NCBI RefSeq assembly: GCF_006443095.1 | Contig: NZ_VFWZ01000004.1 | Span: forward strand, 450-64,449 | Direction: 5' to 3' | Origin: Aquimarina algicola | GTDB lineage: Bacteria; Bacteroidota; Bacteroidia; Flavobacteriales; Flavobacteriaceae | Length of the DNA stretch: 64,000 bases | In this document: piece by piece, positions 9,146-18,056 of the stretch | How the letters are laid out: every line of letters starts with the position of its first letter | Position numbering within the stretch: the first letter of the stretch is position 1 | Notes under the pieces: model-generated | Databases searched by the model: none | What the model was told of the DNA's origin: nothing | What the model saw: only the letters and a program-made list of their open reading frames with translations | Position numbers and translations under genes: made by a program

Positions 9146-9192
9146 AGTTTTTTTATCATTAAAAAACTGCTTAGAAATTTTTAAAACAACAT

Positions 9193-10965
9193 ATGACGAC
9201 AATTACTAGACTATTTGATTTTCCACACTATCAACTCAAAAAATTTAATTTAGACAAGGCTTTAGTTACCAAATACAATGGTGAATGGGTCGCTACATCT
9301 TCTGCCGAATATATAGAAAAAGCTAATCAAATTAGCCGTGGACTGCTACGATTAGGAGTAAAACCAAATGATAAGGTTGCCATCATATCTTCTAATAATA
9401 GAACAGAATGGAATATTACTGATATCGGAGTACTTCAAATAGGTGCTCAAGATGTTCCTATCTATCCTACAATTTCTCAAGAAGATTATGAATATGTATT
9501 GAATCATTCTGAATCTACATATTGTTTTGTATCAGATGATGAAGTTTATCAAAAAGTAAAGAATATACACGCAAATGTACCTTCTCTCAAAGAAGTATAC
9601 TCATATAACGATATTGAAGGATGTAAAAGCTGGAACGAAGTTTTAGAATTAGGTAAAGATGATAGTAATCAAAAAGAAGTAGAAGACCTAATGGCATCTG
9701 TAAAAGAAGATGACCTTGCTACTTTAATATATACATCAGGAACAACCGGAAGACCTAAAGGAGTAATGCTAAGTCATAAAAATGTGGTTAGTAATGCTTT
9801 GAATGCTTCAACAAGATTTCCTATACCATCAGGAGAAGCAAAATCATTAAGTTTTCTACCTGTATGTCATATTTATGAAAGAATGCTCATGTATCTATAT
9901 CAATATTTAGGAGTGAACATCTACTTTGCAGAATCTCTCGAGACGATAAGTGACAACCTTAAAGAGGTAAAACCAGATGTAATGACTGCCGTACCTAGAT
10001 TGCTAGAGAAAGTATACGACAAAATTATTGCAAAAGGAGCAGATTTAACGGGAGTAAAAAAGAAATTATTCTTTTGGGCCGTAGAATTAGGACTTAAATA
10101 TGAACCATACAATGCAAATGGATGGTGGTATGAGAAAAAATTAGGTATCGCTAGAAAACTTATTTTTAGTAAATGGCAAGAAGCCTTAGGGGGTAATCTA
10201 AAAGTTATCGCTTCTGGTAGTGCTGCTTTACAACCAAGGCTTGCAAGAGTATTCAATGCTGCCGGAATAAGTGTTATGGAAGGATATGGACTTACAGAAA
10301 CATCTCCTGTTGTTTCTGTAAATGATGCAAGAAATAAAGGTTTCAAAATAGGTACTGTAGGAAAGCTAATCCCGCAAACAGAAGTAAAAATAGCCGAAGA
10401 TGGTGAGATTCTAGTAAAAGGACCTCAAGTAATGCAAGGGTATTACAAAGATCAAGATAAAACAAAAGAGGTTTTAAAAGACGGATATTTTCATACAGGT
10501 GATATTGGAGTGATCGATAGTGAAGGTTTTTTACGAATCACGGATCGTAAAAAAGAAATGTTTAAAACTTCAGGAGGAAAATATGTTGCCCCGCAGCTTA
10601 TTGAAAATGCAATGAAACAATCTCGTTTTATCGAGCAAATTATGGTTATAGGTGAAGGAGAAAAAATGCCTGCCGCATTTATACAACCCAATTTTGAATT
10701 CCTAAGAGAATGGGCACAGCGCAAAGGCATTAAAGTTGGTGATTCTATGCAAGAAGTTATCAGCAATCAAGCGGTTATCGATCGTTATCAAGAAGAAGTA
10801 GATGAGCATAACGCAAAATTCGGGAAATGGGAACGCGTAAAGCGTTTTGAACTTACCGCAGACGAATGGAGCATTGATGCTGGTCACCTTACCCCTACTA
10901 TGAAACTTAAAAGAAGGATCATTAAAGAAAAATATAAAGAATTATACTCTAAAATTTATGGCTAA
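9193..10965 (+). CDS. Long-chain fatty acid-CoA ligase (AMP-forming)
   Basis: This 590-residue ANL-superfamily enzyme activates fatty acids with ATP and CoA, the entry step for beta-oxidation. The AMP-binding P-loop is LIYTSGTTGRPKGVMLSH; further motifs are GYGLTETSPVVS, the hinge segment GDIGVIDSEGFLRITDRKKE and the following FKTSGGKYVAP lysine region. The length matches the FadD15-like long-chain group common in Bacteroidota. The ATG at 9193 follows a long leader with a promoter and a palindrome shared with the marR-led beta-oxidation operon downstream. It is a single-gene unit with its own terminator. Chain-length preference cannot be read from the sequence. Confidence 0.92.
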   Translation: MTTITRLFDFPHYQLKKFNLDKALVTKYNGEWVATSSAEYIEKANQISRGLLRLGVKPNDKVAIISSNNRTEWNITDIGVLQIGAQDVPIYPTISQEDYEYVLNHSESTYCFVSDDEVYQKVKNIHANVPSLKEVYSYNDIEGCKSWNEVLELGKDDSNQKEVEDLMASVKEDDLATLIYTSGTTGRPKGVMLSHKNVVSNALNASTRFPIPSGEAKSLSFLPVCHIYERMLMYLYQYLGVNIYFAESLETISDNLKEVKPDVMTAVPRLLEKVYDKIIAKGADLTGVKKKLFFWAVELGLKYEPYNANGWWYEKKLGIARKLIFSKWQEALGGNLKVIASGSAALQPRLARVFNAAGISVMEGYGLTETSPVVSVNDARNKGFKIGTVGKLIPQTEVKIAEDGEILVKGPQVMQGYYKDQDKTKEVLKDGYFHTGDIGVIDSEGFLRITDRKKEMFKTSGGKYVAPQLIENAMKQSRFIEQIMVIGEGEKMPAAFIQPNFEFLREWAQRKGIKVGDSMQEVISNQAVIDRYQEEVDEHNAKFGKWERVKRFELTADEWSIDAGHLTPTMKLKRRIIKEKYKELYSKIYG

Positions 10966-11018
10966 TTCAATTTACTGGTTATAATGCAAAAGATGCATAA
11001 GCTTAACGGCAAATCAGT

Positions 11019-11047
11019 AAACTCCTCATTTTGTGAGGAGTTTTTTT
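11019..11047 (+). terminator. Intrinsic terminator of the acyl-CoA ligase gene
   Basis: AAACTCCTCA (11019-11028) pairs with TGAGGAGTTT (11034-11043) around TTTTG and runs into a seven-T tract. It separates the ligase gene from the marR-led operon, so the two have separate promoters. Confidence 0.88.
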
Positions 11048-11106
11048 ATTAATTTAGTAGTAAAATGTAAAATACTTCATAAATTCTTAATTTTTTACAT
11101 TATTTA

Positions 11107-11120
11107 TTATGCATGCATAA
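11107..11120. promoter_or_regulatory. Perfect 14-bp palindromic operator before marR
   Basis: TTATGCATGCATAA is perfectly self-complementary. It lies 39 bases before the marR start and just upstream of a TACCTTTA -7-like element, where it would overlap the -33 region. It shares length, centre and the TATGCA/GCATA arms with the palindrome before the acyl-CoA ligase gene. This is the size and symmetry expected for a MarR dimer site, so autorepression plus control of the ligase gene is the simplest reading. Confidence 0.7.
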
Positions 11121-11130
11121 CAAAATTTAT

Positions 11131-11138
11131 TACCTTTA
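11131..11138 (+). promoter_or_regulatory. Candidate -7 element of the marR-fad operon
   Basis: TACCTTTA fits TAnnTTTG except for the last base. It ends 20 bases before the ATG at 11159, and the palindrome at 11107-11120 covers the place of its -33 box. Confidence 0.45.
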
Positions 11139-11158
11139 CGTTCACAATAAATTTTTGA

Positions 11159-11614
11159 ATGAGAGAAAAGACAATTGATTATGCACTTAGAGCTACTTGG
11201 ATGGCAGTAGCAAAAATGTATAATGAAGAAGCTAGCAAAAAAGGTAGCACAATGGCCACAGGATTTGCTCTATTAAGTATTGACCCAGAAAGTGGTACTC
11301 CATCAACTTCATTAGGCCCCAAAATGGGTATGGAAGCTACAAGCTTATCACGTACTTTGAAAACCATGGAAGAAAAAGGATTAATATATAGAAAGAAAAA
11401 TCCTCAGGACGGTCGTGGTGTTCTTATATATCTGACCCCCTTTGGTTTAGAAATGAGAGATTTCTCAAAAGAAGTAGTTTTCACTTTTGATACTGCTGTA
11501 AGAAAATTTGTACCCAAAGAAAAGCTTGATACATTTCTAGAAGTATTTCAAATCATTAATGATTTGATCTCATCTAAGAAAATTTACACAAAACAAGAAT
11601 CTATAACACCTTAA
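11159..11614 (+). CDS. MarR-family transcriptional regulator of the fatty-acid operon
   Basis: This 151-residue winged-helix protein has a recognition helix around GMEATSLSRTLKTMEEKGLI and a beta-wing reading KKNPQDGRGVLIYLTPFG, the typical MarR DxR wing. It is the first gene of an operon with the 3-hydroxyacyl-CoA dehydrogenase/hydratase (18 bases on), the thiolase and the acyl-CoA dehydrogenase. By analogy with other fatty-acid regulators it probably represses beta-oxidation and releases DNA on binding an acyl-CoA or fatty acid. A perfect palindrome sits in its own promoter and a close copy in front of the ligase gene. The ligand is unknown. Confidence 0.85.
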   Translation: MREKTIDYALRATWMAVAKMYNEEASKKGSTMATGFALLSIDPESGTPSTSLGPKMGMEATSLSRTLKTMEEKGLIYRKKNPQDGRGVLIYLTPFGLEMRDFSKEVVFTFDTAVRKFVPKEKLDTFLEVFQIINDLISSKKIYTKQESITP

Positions 11615-11632
11615 CAATCAGAAGTTAAAAAA

Positions 11633-14038
11633 ATGAAAAGAATCATTAAAAAAGTCGCAGTTGTCGGTTCAGGAATAATGGGATCTGGCATTGCATGTCA
11701 TTTTGCAAATATCGGTGTCGAAGTACTATTGTTAGATATAGTACCCAGAGAATTAAACGATAAAGAAAAAGCAAAAGGTCTTACCCTCGAAGACAAAATA
11801 GTTCGTAATCGTTTAGTAAATGATTCACTTACTGCAGCTCTTAAATCCAAACCTTCTCCTATCTATAATCAGAAATTTGCAAACCGTATTACTACAGGAA
11901 ACCTTGAAGACGATATTGCAAAAGTAGCAGATGTAGATTGGATTATTGAGGTTGTAGTAGAAAGACTTGATATCAAAAAACAAGTTTTTGAAAATTTAGA
12001 AAAATATAGAACTCCGGGAACACTAATCACTTCTAATACATCTGGTATTCCTATTAAATTTATGAACGAAGACAGAAGTGAAGATTTCCAAAAACATTTC
12101 TGTGGAACACACTTCTTTAACCCTGCTCGTTACCTTAAATTATTTGAGATTATTCCTGGACCAAACACTTCTCAAGAAGTATTAGATTTCCTAAATGGAT
12201 ATGGCGAGCAATATCTAGGAAAAACTTCTGTAGTAGCAAAAGATACTCCTGCATTTATCGGTAATAGAATAGGAATCTTTAGCATAATGAGTTTATTCCA
12301 TATGGTAAAAGAAATGGGATTAACCATAGAAGAAGTCGATAAACTTACAGGTCCTGTAATTGGTCGTCCTAAATCAGCTACTTTTCGTACAGTTGATGTA
12401 GTAGGATTAGATACCTTAGTGCATGTAGCAAATGGTATTGCTGATAACTGCCCAGATGATGAACGTCATGAGTTATTTAAACTTCCTGACTTTATCAATA
12501 CGATGATGGAGAATAAATGGTTAGGTAGTAAAACAAAACAAGGATTCTATAAAAAGAATGTAACTGCCGAAGGAAAAAAAGAAATACTTTCATTAGACCT
12601 TGATACTTTAGAATATAGAGAAAAGAAAAGAGCTTCTTTTGCAACTCTGGAAATGACAAAAACAATAGACAAAGTTGTAGATCGTTTCAAAGTATTAGTC
12701 GCAGGAAAAGATAAAGCTGGAGAGTTTTATAGAAAAACATTCTCTGCCCTATTCGCTTACGTTTCTCATCGTATTCCTGAAATCACTGATGATTTATACA
12801 AAATTGATGATGCTATGAAAGCAGGTTTTGGTTGGGAACATGGTCCTTTCCAAATTTGGGATGCAATTGGCGTAGAAAAAGGAATTGAGATCATGAAAGC
12901 AGAAGGTTATGAACCGGCTTCATGGATAACTGACATGATCGCTAGTGGAAGCACATCTTTCTACACTGTTAATCAAGGAGCTACTTATTATTATGATATC
13001 CCTCAGAAAAAACAAGTAAAAGTTCCAGGACAAGATGCGTTTATTATTCTTGATAATATCCGTAAATCTTCTGAAGTATTCAAAAATAGCGGTGTTATTG
13101 TAGAAGACCTTGGTGAAGGAATCTTAAATGTAGAATTCCAAAGTAAAATGAATACTATTGGAGGTGATGTATTAGCTGGAATCAATAAAGCTATCGATAT
13201 TGCAGAAAAAGACTTCCAAGGATTAGTAGTAGGAAATCAAGCTGCAAACTTTTCTGTAGGTGCTAATATCGGAATGATCTTTATGATGGCTGTAGAGCAA
13301 GAATATGATGAGCTCAACATGGCTGTTAAATATTTCCAGGATACAATGATGCGCATGCGTTATTCTGCAATACCAACAGTAGCAGCACCGCATGGTATGA
13401 CACTTGGTGGTGGTTGTGAATTATCACTACACGCAGATAAAGTAGTAGCTGCGGCAGAAACATACATCGGTTTGGTTGAATTTGGTGTTGGTGTTATCCC
13501 TGGTGGAGGTGGATCAAAAGAAATGGCATTGAGAGCTTCTGACCTTTTCAAGAAAAATGACGTTGAGCTTAATGTATTACAAGAACATTTCTTAACCATC
13601 GGAATGGCAAAAGTTTCTACTTCTGCTTATGAAGCATACGATACCAATATTCTACAGAAAGGAAAAGACATTGTAGTAGTAAATAAAGATCGCCAAATCG
13701 CTACTGCCAAGGCTTATGCAAAATTAATGGCAGAACAAGGATACACACAACCTGTTCGTCGTAAAGATGTAAAAGTACTAGGTAAACAAGCTTTAGGTAT
13801 GTTCTTAGTAGGTACTGACTCTATGCAAGCTAGTAAATATATTTCTGAACACGATCAGAAAATTGCTAACAAACTTGGATATGTAATGGCAGGTGGAGAC
13901 CTTTCTGAACCTACCTTAGTTACAGAACAATATCTATTAGACTTAGAAAGAGAAGCCTTCTTATCTCTTTGTACAGAACGTAAAACTCTTGAGCGTATCG
14001 AGCATATGCTAAAAAAAGGAAAACCTCTAAGAAACTAG
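11633..14038 (+). CDS. Bifunctional 3-hydroxyacyl-CoA dehydrogenase / enoyl-CoA hydratase
   Basis: This 801-residue protein carries out the second and third steps of beta-oxidation. The NAD-binding dehydrogenase comes first, with the dinucleotide loop VAVVGSGIMGSGIACHFA at residues 7-24 and the FCGTHFFNPARYLKLFEI segment; a second dehydrogenase C-terminal repeat follows. The crotonase domain occupies about residues 480-690, with GANIGMIFMMA, GMTLGGGCELSLHAD and EFGVGVIPGGGGSKEM. This order is the reverse of E. coli FadB but usual for Bacteroidota and actinobacterial-type fusions. It lies between marR and the thiolase gene (13 bases), so it forms a complete cycle with its neighbours. Confidence 0.93.
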   Translation: MKRIIKKVAVVGSGIMGSGIACHFANIGVEVLLLDIVPRELNDKEKAKGLTLEDKIVRNRLVNDSLTAALKSKPSPIYNQKFANRITTGNLEDDIAKVADVDWIIEVVVERLDIKKQVFENLEKYRTPGTLITSNTSGIPIKFMNEDRSEDFQKHFCGTHFFNPARYLKLFEIIPGPNTSQEVLDFLNGYGEQYLGKTSVVAKDTPAFIGNRIGIFSIMSLFHMVKEMGLTIEEVDKLTGPVIGRPKSATFRTVDVVGLDTLVHVANGIADNCPDDERHELFKLPDFINTMMENKWLGSKTKQGFYKKNVTAEGKKEILSLDLDTLEYREKKRASFATLEMTKTIDKVVDRFKVLVAGKDKAGEFYRKTFSALFAYVSHRIPEITDDLYKIDDAMKAGFGWEHGPFQIWDAIGVEKGIEIMKAEGYEPASWITDMIASGSTSFYTVNQGATYYYDIPQKKQVKVPGQDAFIILDNIRKSSEVFKNSGVIVEDLGEGILNVEFQSKMNTIGGDVLAGINKAIDIAEKDFQGLVVGNQAANFSVGANIGMIFMMAVEQEYDELNMAVKYFQDTMMRMRYSAIPTVAAPHGMTLGGGCELSLHADKVVAAAETYIGLVEFGVGVIPGGGGSKEMALRASDLFKKNDVELNVLQEHFLTIGMAKVSTSAYEAYDTNILQKGKDIVVVNKDRQIATAKAYAKLMAEQGYTQPVRRKDVKVLGKQALGMFLVGTDSMQASKYISEHDQKIANKLGYVMAGGDLSEPTLVTEQYLLDLEREAFLSLCTERKTLERIEHMLKKGKPLRN

Positions 14039-14051
14039 AAAAAGAAAAAAA

Positions 14052-15242
14052 ATGAAAACAGCATATATAGTAAAAGCATATAGAACAGCCGTAGGTAAAG
14101 CGCCTCGAGGGGTGTTCAGATTTAAAAGAACAGATGAATTAGCTGCTGAAACAATTCAGCATATGATGAAAGAGCTTCCTCAATTAGACAAAGCTCGAAT
14201 TGATGATGTTATTGTAGGTAATGCAATGCCAGAAGGATCTCAGGGTCTTAATATGGCTCGTTTAATCTCTTTAATGGGATTAGAATCTATAGATGTTCCA
14301 GGAGTAACCGTAAATAGGTTTTGTTCTTCAGGTATAGAAACTATTGGTATGGCTACTGCAAAAATTCAAGCAGGTATGGCCGACTGTATCATTGCAGGTG
14401 GTGCAGAAAGTATGAGTTCTGTTCCTATGACAGGTTATAAGACAGAACTAAATTATGATTTGGCAAAAGCCGGACACGAAGATTATTATTGGGGAATGGG
14501 AAATACAGCAGAAGCAGTTGCTCACCAATTCAAAGTATCTCGTGAAGATCAAGATGAATTTGCATATAATTCTCATATGAAAGCCTTAAAAGCTCAGGCT
14601 GAAAACCGCTTTCAAGATCAAATCGTACCTATAGAAGTAGAACAGACGTATATAGATGCAAACGGTAAAAAAGCTACAAAATCATATACCGTAAATAAAG
14701 ACGAAGGGCCTCGTGCTGGAACAAGCCAAGAAGTTCTTGGTAAACTTAGACCTGTATTTGAAGCTGGAGGAAGTGTTACTGCTGGTAACTCTTCTCAAAT
14801 GAGTGATGGAGCTGCTTTTGTTATGGTAATGAGTGAAGAAATGGTAAAAGAATTAAATCTTGAGCCTATTGCTAGATTAGTAAATTATGCCGCTGCAGGT
14901 GTAGAACCAAGAATTATGGGTATCGGTCCTGTAAAAGCTATTCCAAAAGCATTAAAGCAAGCCGGTCTTAAACAAGAAGATGTTGAGTTAATCGAATTAA
15001 ACGAGGCATTTGCTTCTCAATCGCTAGCCGTAATTAGAGAATTAGGTCTTAATCCAGATATCATCAATGTAAATGGAGGTGCTATTGCATTAGGACACCC
15101 TCTTGGATGTACAGGAGCAAAACTATCTGTACAATTGTTTGACGAAATGCGTAAACGTGATATGAAAGGGAAATATGGTATGGTCACAATGTGTGTTGGT
15201 ACAGGGCAAGGCGCAGCCGGTATTTTTGAATTTTTAAATTAA
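14052..15242 (+). CDS. fadA: Acetyl-CoA C-acyltransferase (3-ketoacyl-CoA thiolase)
   Basis: This 396-residue thiolase catalyses the last step of beta-oxidation, splitting 3-ketoacyl-CoA to acetyl-CoA and a shortened acyl-CoA. The nucleophile Cys is in [12 protein letters not shown] (residue 91); the active-site His is in [16 protein letters not shown], and the second Cys is in [12 protein letters not shown]. It follows the dehydrogenase/hydratase gene after 13 bases with a GAAAAAGAAAAAAA leader. A weak hairpin separates it from the acyl-CoA dehydrogenase gene. Length and motifs are those of a degradative thiolase; a biosynthetic role is less likely in this context. Confidence 0.93.
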   Translation: MKTAYIVKAYRTAVGKAPRGVFRFKRTDELAAETIQHMMKELPQLDKARIDDVIVGNAMPEGSQGLNMARLISLMGLESIDVPGVTVNRFCSSGIETIGMATAKIQAGMADCIIAGGAESMSSVPMTGYKTELNYDLAKAGHEDYYWGMGNTAEAVAHQFKVSREDQDEFAYNSHMKALKAQAENRFQDQIVPIEVEQTYIDANGKKATKSYTVNKDEGPRAGTSQEVLGKLRPVFEAGGSVTAGNSSQMSDGAAFVMVMSEEMVKELNLEPIARLVNYAAAGVEPRIMGIGPVKAIPKALKQAGLKQEDVELIELNEAFASQSLAVIRELGLNPDIINVNGGAIALGHPLGCTGAKLSVQLFDEMRKRDMKGKYGMVTMCVGTGQGAAGIFEFLN

Positions 15243-15271
15243 TTAACAAAAACCTAGATATTAAGATTTTG

Positions 15272-15298
15272 GGTATTTGGAGCATTTTTTCAAATACC
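15272..15298. other. Intergenic hairpin between thiolase and acyl-CoA dehydrogenase genes
   Basis: GGTATTTG (15272-15279) pairs with CAAATACC (15291-15298) around an 11-base loop. No T-run follows, so it is more likely an RNA processing or stability element, or a partial attenuator, than a full terminator. Confidence 0.4.
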
Positions 15299-15328
15299 TG
15301 ACATTGATTACTAAAAACGTATTAAAAG

Positions 15329-17140
15329 ATGAGTGCAGAAACTATAAACAAAGACATTCTTAGAGGAGGACAGTTCCTTGTAAAAGAAACTAAGGCAGAA
15401 GATGTTTTTACTCCAGAAGATTTTTCTGAGGAGCAAAAAATGATGCGTGACAGCGCAAAAGAATTCGTAGATCGTGAACTTTGGGCACATTGGGAAAGAT
15501 TTGAAAATAAAGACTATGCGTTTACAGAAGAATGTATGCGCAAAGCCGGAGAATTAGGACTTTTAGGAGTCGCAGTTCCAGAAGAGTATGATGGATTAGG
15601 TATGGGGTTTGTTTCTACCATGCTAGTATGTGATTATATATCAGGTGCTACAGGTTCTTTTAGTACTGCATTTGGAGCACATACAGGTATTGGTACAATG
15701 CCAATTACATTATATGGTAACGAAGAGCAAAAGAAAAAGTATGTTCCAAAATTAGCTACCGGTGAGTGGTTTGGTGCATATTGTTTGACAGAACCAGGAG
15801 CAGGATCAGACGCAAACTCTGGTAAAACAAAAGCTGTGCTTTCTGATGATGGGAGTCATTATTTGATCTCTGGACAAAAAATGTGGATTTCTAATGCAGG
15901 ATTCTGTAATCTTTTTATCGTATTTGCTCGCATTGGAGATGATAAAAATATCACTGGATTTATTGTTGAAAATGACCCTTCTAATGGTATCACTCTAGGG
16001 GAAGAAGAAAAGAAATTAGGAATTCACTCTTCATCTACTCGTCAGGTATTCTTTAGCGATACCAAAGTTCCTGTAGAAAATATGTTATCAGAAAGAGGTA
16101 ATGGATTCAAAATAGCTATGAATGCATTGAATGTAGGGCGAATCAAACTAGCTGCTGCATGTATTGATGCACAACGTAGAATTGTTGATGAAGCAACAAA
16201 ATACGCAAATGAGCGTATTCAGTTTAAAACTCCAATCATGAATTTTGGAGCAATTAAGGCTAAAATTGCTGAAATGTCAACATCTACTTACGCAGGTGAG
16301 TCTGCCAGCTACAGAGCTGCAAAAAATATTGAAGATAGAATTGCTATCCGTCAGGCAGAAGGAAATAGTCATCAAGAGGCAGAGTTAAAAGGTGTTGAAG
16401 AGTACGCTATAGAATGTTCTATTCTTAAAGTAGCTGTTTCTGAAGATATCCAAAATACCTCAGATGAAGGAGTGCAAATTTTTGGAGGAATGGGATTCTC
16501 TGCAGATACACCAATGGAATCTGCATGGAGAGATGCTCGTATTTCTCGTATCTATGAAGGTACTAACGAAATCAACCGTATGTTAGCGGTAGGTATGTTG
16601 GTTAAGAAGGCAATGAAAGGCCATGTAGATCTTCTAGGCCCTGCAATGAAAGTAGCAGACGAGTTAACAGGAATTCCTTCTTTTGACACTCCTGATTACT
16701 CAGAATTATTTTCTGAAGAGAAAGAAATTATTGCAAAGCTTAAAAAAGTTTTCTTGATGGTTGCTGGATCTGCTGTACAAAAATTTGGACCTCAACTAGA
16801 GGAGCACCAACAATTACTAATGGCTGCTGCTGATATCTTAATCGAAATCTATATGGCTGAGTCTACAATCTTACGTACAGAGAAAAATGCGAAGCGTTTT
16901 GGAGAAGCATCTCAGGAAACACAAATTGCAATGTCTCAGTTATATTTATACAACGCTGTAGATATTATTACCAAAAGAGGAAAAGAAGCAATTGTATCTT
17001 TTGCTGAAGGTGATGAGCAACGTATGATGTTAATGGGTCTTAAGCGTTTTACTAAATACGCAAACCAACCTAATGTTGTACAACTAAGAACTAAAATTGC
17101 TGACAAAATTGCTGAAGAAAACGGTTATTTTATTAGCTAA
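15329..17140 (+). CDS. Acyl-CoA dehydrogenase with C-terminal extension
   Basis: This 603-residue flavoprotein catalyses the first oxidation step of fatty acyl-CoA degradation. It has the FAD/substrate segment YCLTEPGAGSDANSGKT, the KMWISNAGFCNLFIVFARI strand region, and GFSADTPMESAWRDARI followed by RIYEGTNEINRM, whose Glu region matches the catalytic-base region of the family. About 190 residues follow the core, as in the VLCAD-like long forms. It is the last gene of the marR operon, 86 bases behind the thiolase. Electron-transfer flavoprotein genes are not in the window. Substrate chain length is inferred as long from the extension and context. Confidence 0.93.
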   Translation: MSAETINKDILRGGQFLVKETKAEDVFTPEDFSEEQKMMRDSAKEFVDRELWAHWERFENKDYAFTEECMRKAGELGLLGVAVPEEYDGLGMGFVSTMLVCDYISGATGSFSTAFGAHTGIGTMPITLYGNEEQKKKYVPKLATGEWFGAYCLTEPGAGSDANSGKTKAVLSDDGSHYLISGQKMWISNAGFCNLFIVFARIGDDKNITGFIVENDPSNGITLGEEEKKLGIHSSSTRQVFFSDTKVPVENMLSERGNGFKIAMNALNVGRIKLAAACIDAQRRIVDEATKYANERIQFKTPIMNFGAIKAKIAEMSTSTYAGESASYRAAKNIEDRIAIRQAEGNSHQEAELKGVEEYAIECSILKVAVSEDIQNTSDEGVQIFGGMGFSADTPMESAWRDARISRIYEGTNEINRMLAVGMLVKKAMKGHVDLLGPAMKVADELTGIPSFDTPDYSELFSEEKEIIAKLKKVFLMVAGSAVQKFGPQLEEHQQLLMAAADILIEIYMAESTILRTEKNAKRFGEASQETQIAMSQLYLYNAVDIITKRGKEAIVSFAEGDEQRMMLMGLKRFTKYANQPNVVQLRTKIADKIAEENGYFIS

Positions 17141-17152
17141 AAATAAATTGCC

Positions 17153-17185
17153 CTCCTAATGGCACTAAACTTAGGAGTTGTTTAA
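17153..17185 (+). terminator. Possible terminator of the fatty-acid operon
   Basis: CTCCTAA (17153-17159) pairs with TTAGGAG (17171-17177), then TTGTTTAA follows. It is a modest stem 13 bases after the acyl-CoA dehydrogenase stop, and the stronger hairpin at 17197 backs it up. Confidence 0.5.
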
Positions 17186-17196
17186 TTTTGATTTAA

Positions 17197-17234
17197 AAGC
17201 CGTCTTTTTTGGGTATAAAAAGACGGCTTCTTTT
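17197..17234. terminator. Strong bidirectional terminator
   Basis: AAGCCGTCTTTTT (17197-17209) pairs with AAAAAGACGGCTT (17217-17229), a 13-bp perfect stem, and CTTTT follows on the plus strand. On the other strand the A-rich flank gives T residues. It lies between convergent genes, so it can serve both. Confidence 0.85.
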
Positions 17235-17252
17235 ATTTTAAGATTTTAGAAA

Positions 17253-18056
17253 TTATCCTCTACATCCTCGGATTACTCCAAATAGATAGTCATCAGAAGC
17301 TTCAAAATACTCATCACCACACTCCCTATCAAATGGATTGGAGCTTGCACTTCCTCCACCATTTACTCTCCCACATCTATCATGATCCAAACAATCTTTT
17401 GTCCAGGCACTAGCAATTGTAAAAGTTGATCCACATCCAGAACCGCATCTTCCGATACATCTTTCTCCATTTACTCGTATCGGTTCACTAATATCTCCTC
17501 TATCATCATCATAATCAGCATTCACTATAGTATTCTTTCTAATACAAGTAACTCCTTCATTCCTACTTTTCAAATTATTTTTAATAGCATTATGCAGCGC
17601 TATTTTCTTTTTAGGATATGCATACCCATTTGGAGATTTGGCCCAGTACTCCAGTAAACGTAATAAGGTATATTCAGCCATAGAAAACTCATCGGTCGAT
17701 TTTTCTCCAAACAAAAACATAGAAATTTCTTCACCTAATTTCAGTAATACTTCTTTTTGTTCTTTTGCTAACACTACATCTTTTCCATCAAAATCTATAG
17801 TTTCCAAATCATACTGAACATTAGCAAATAACGTCTTTTGATCAATAGTAACTTCTGCTACAAAATGTAATTCTTCTTCTGCAGATACTTTGTAAGTAAT
17901 AACATGGTTATCAATATTCTTTTGACCGGCAAATAGGTTTTCTTGTTGTGTCTCTAATCCAATAGCTTCTGGATTTTGAGTATCATCAGAATCACTACAA
18001 CTCCAAAAAAATAAAACTAAAATAGCTGAAATTGATAATAAGGTTAATTTTTTCAT
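17253..18056 (-). CDS. Phospholipase A2-like surface lipoprotein
   Basis: This 267-residue protein has a lipoprotein signal: MKKLTLLSISAILVLFFWSC, then acidic residues SDSDD, which resembles the surface-export signal of Bacteroidota lipoproteins. The C-terminal third carries CIGRCGSGCG followed by DCLDHDRCG with His225-Asp226. These match in style the glycine-rich calcium loop and the CxxHDxC catalytic motif of secreted phospholipase A2, though no standard YGCYCG is present. Twelve or so cysteines suggest disulfides. The middle part is unrecognised. It might hydrolyse phospholipids outside the cell; proximity to the fatty-acid operon (convergent) is suggestive but not proof of linkage. Confidence 0.6.
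   Translation of the reverse strand: MKKLTLLSISAILVLFFWSCSDSDDTQNPEAIGLETQQENLFAGQKNIDNHVITYKVSAEEELHFVAEVTIDQKTLFANVQYDLETIDFDGKDVVLAKEQKEVLLKLGEEISMFLFGEKSTDEFSMAEYTLLRLLEYWAKSPNGYAYPKKKIALHNAIKNNLKSRNEGVTCIRKNTIVNADYDDDRGDISEPIRVNGERCIGRCGSGCGSTFTIASAWTKDCLDHDRCGRVNGGGSASSNPFDRECGDEYFEASDDYLFGVIRGCRG

Noticed and set aside
10981-11010. ATGCA-N5-TGCAT near the ligase terminator as a third operator copy
   Set aside because: Arms are too short and the spacing differs from the 14-base palindromes; it also lies downstream of the gene.
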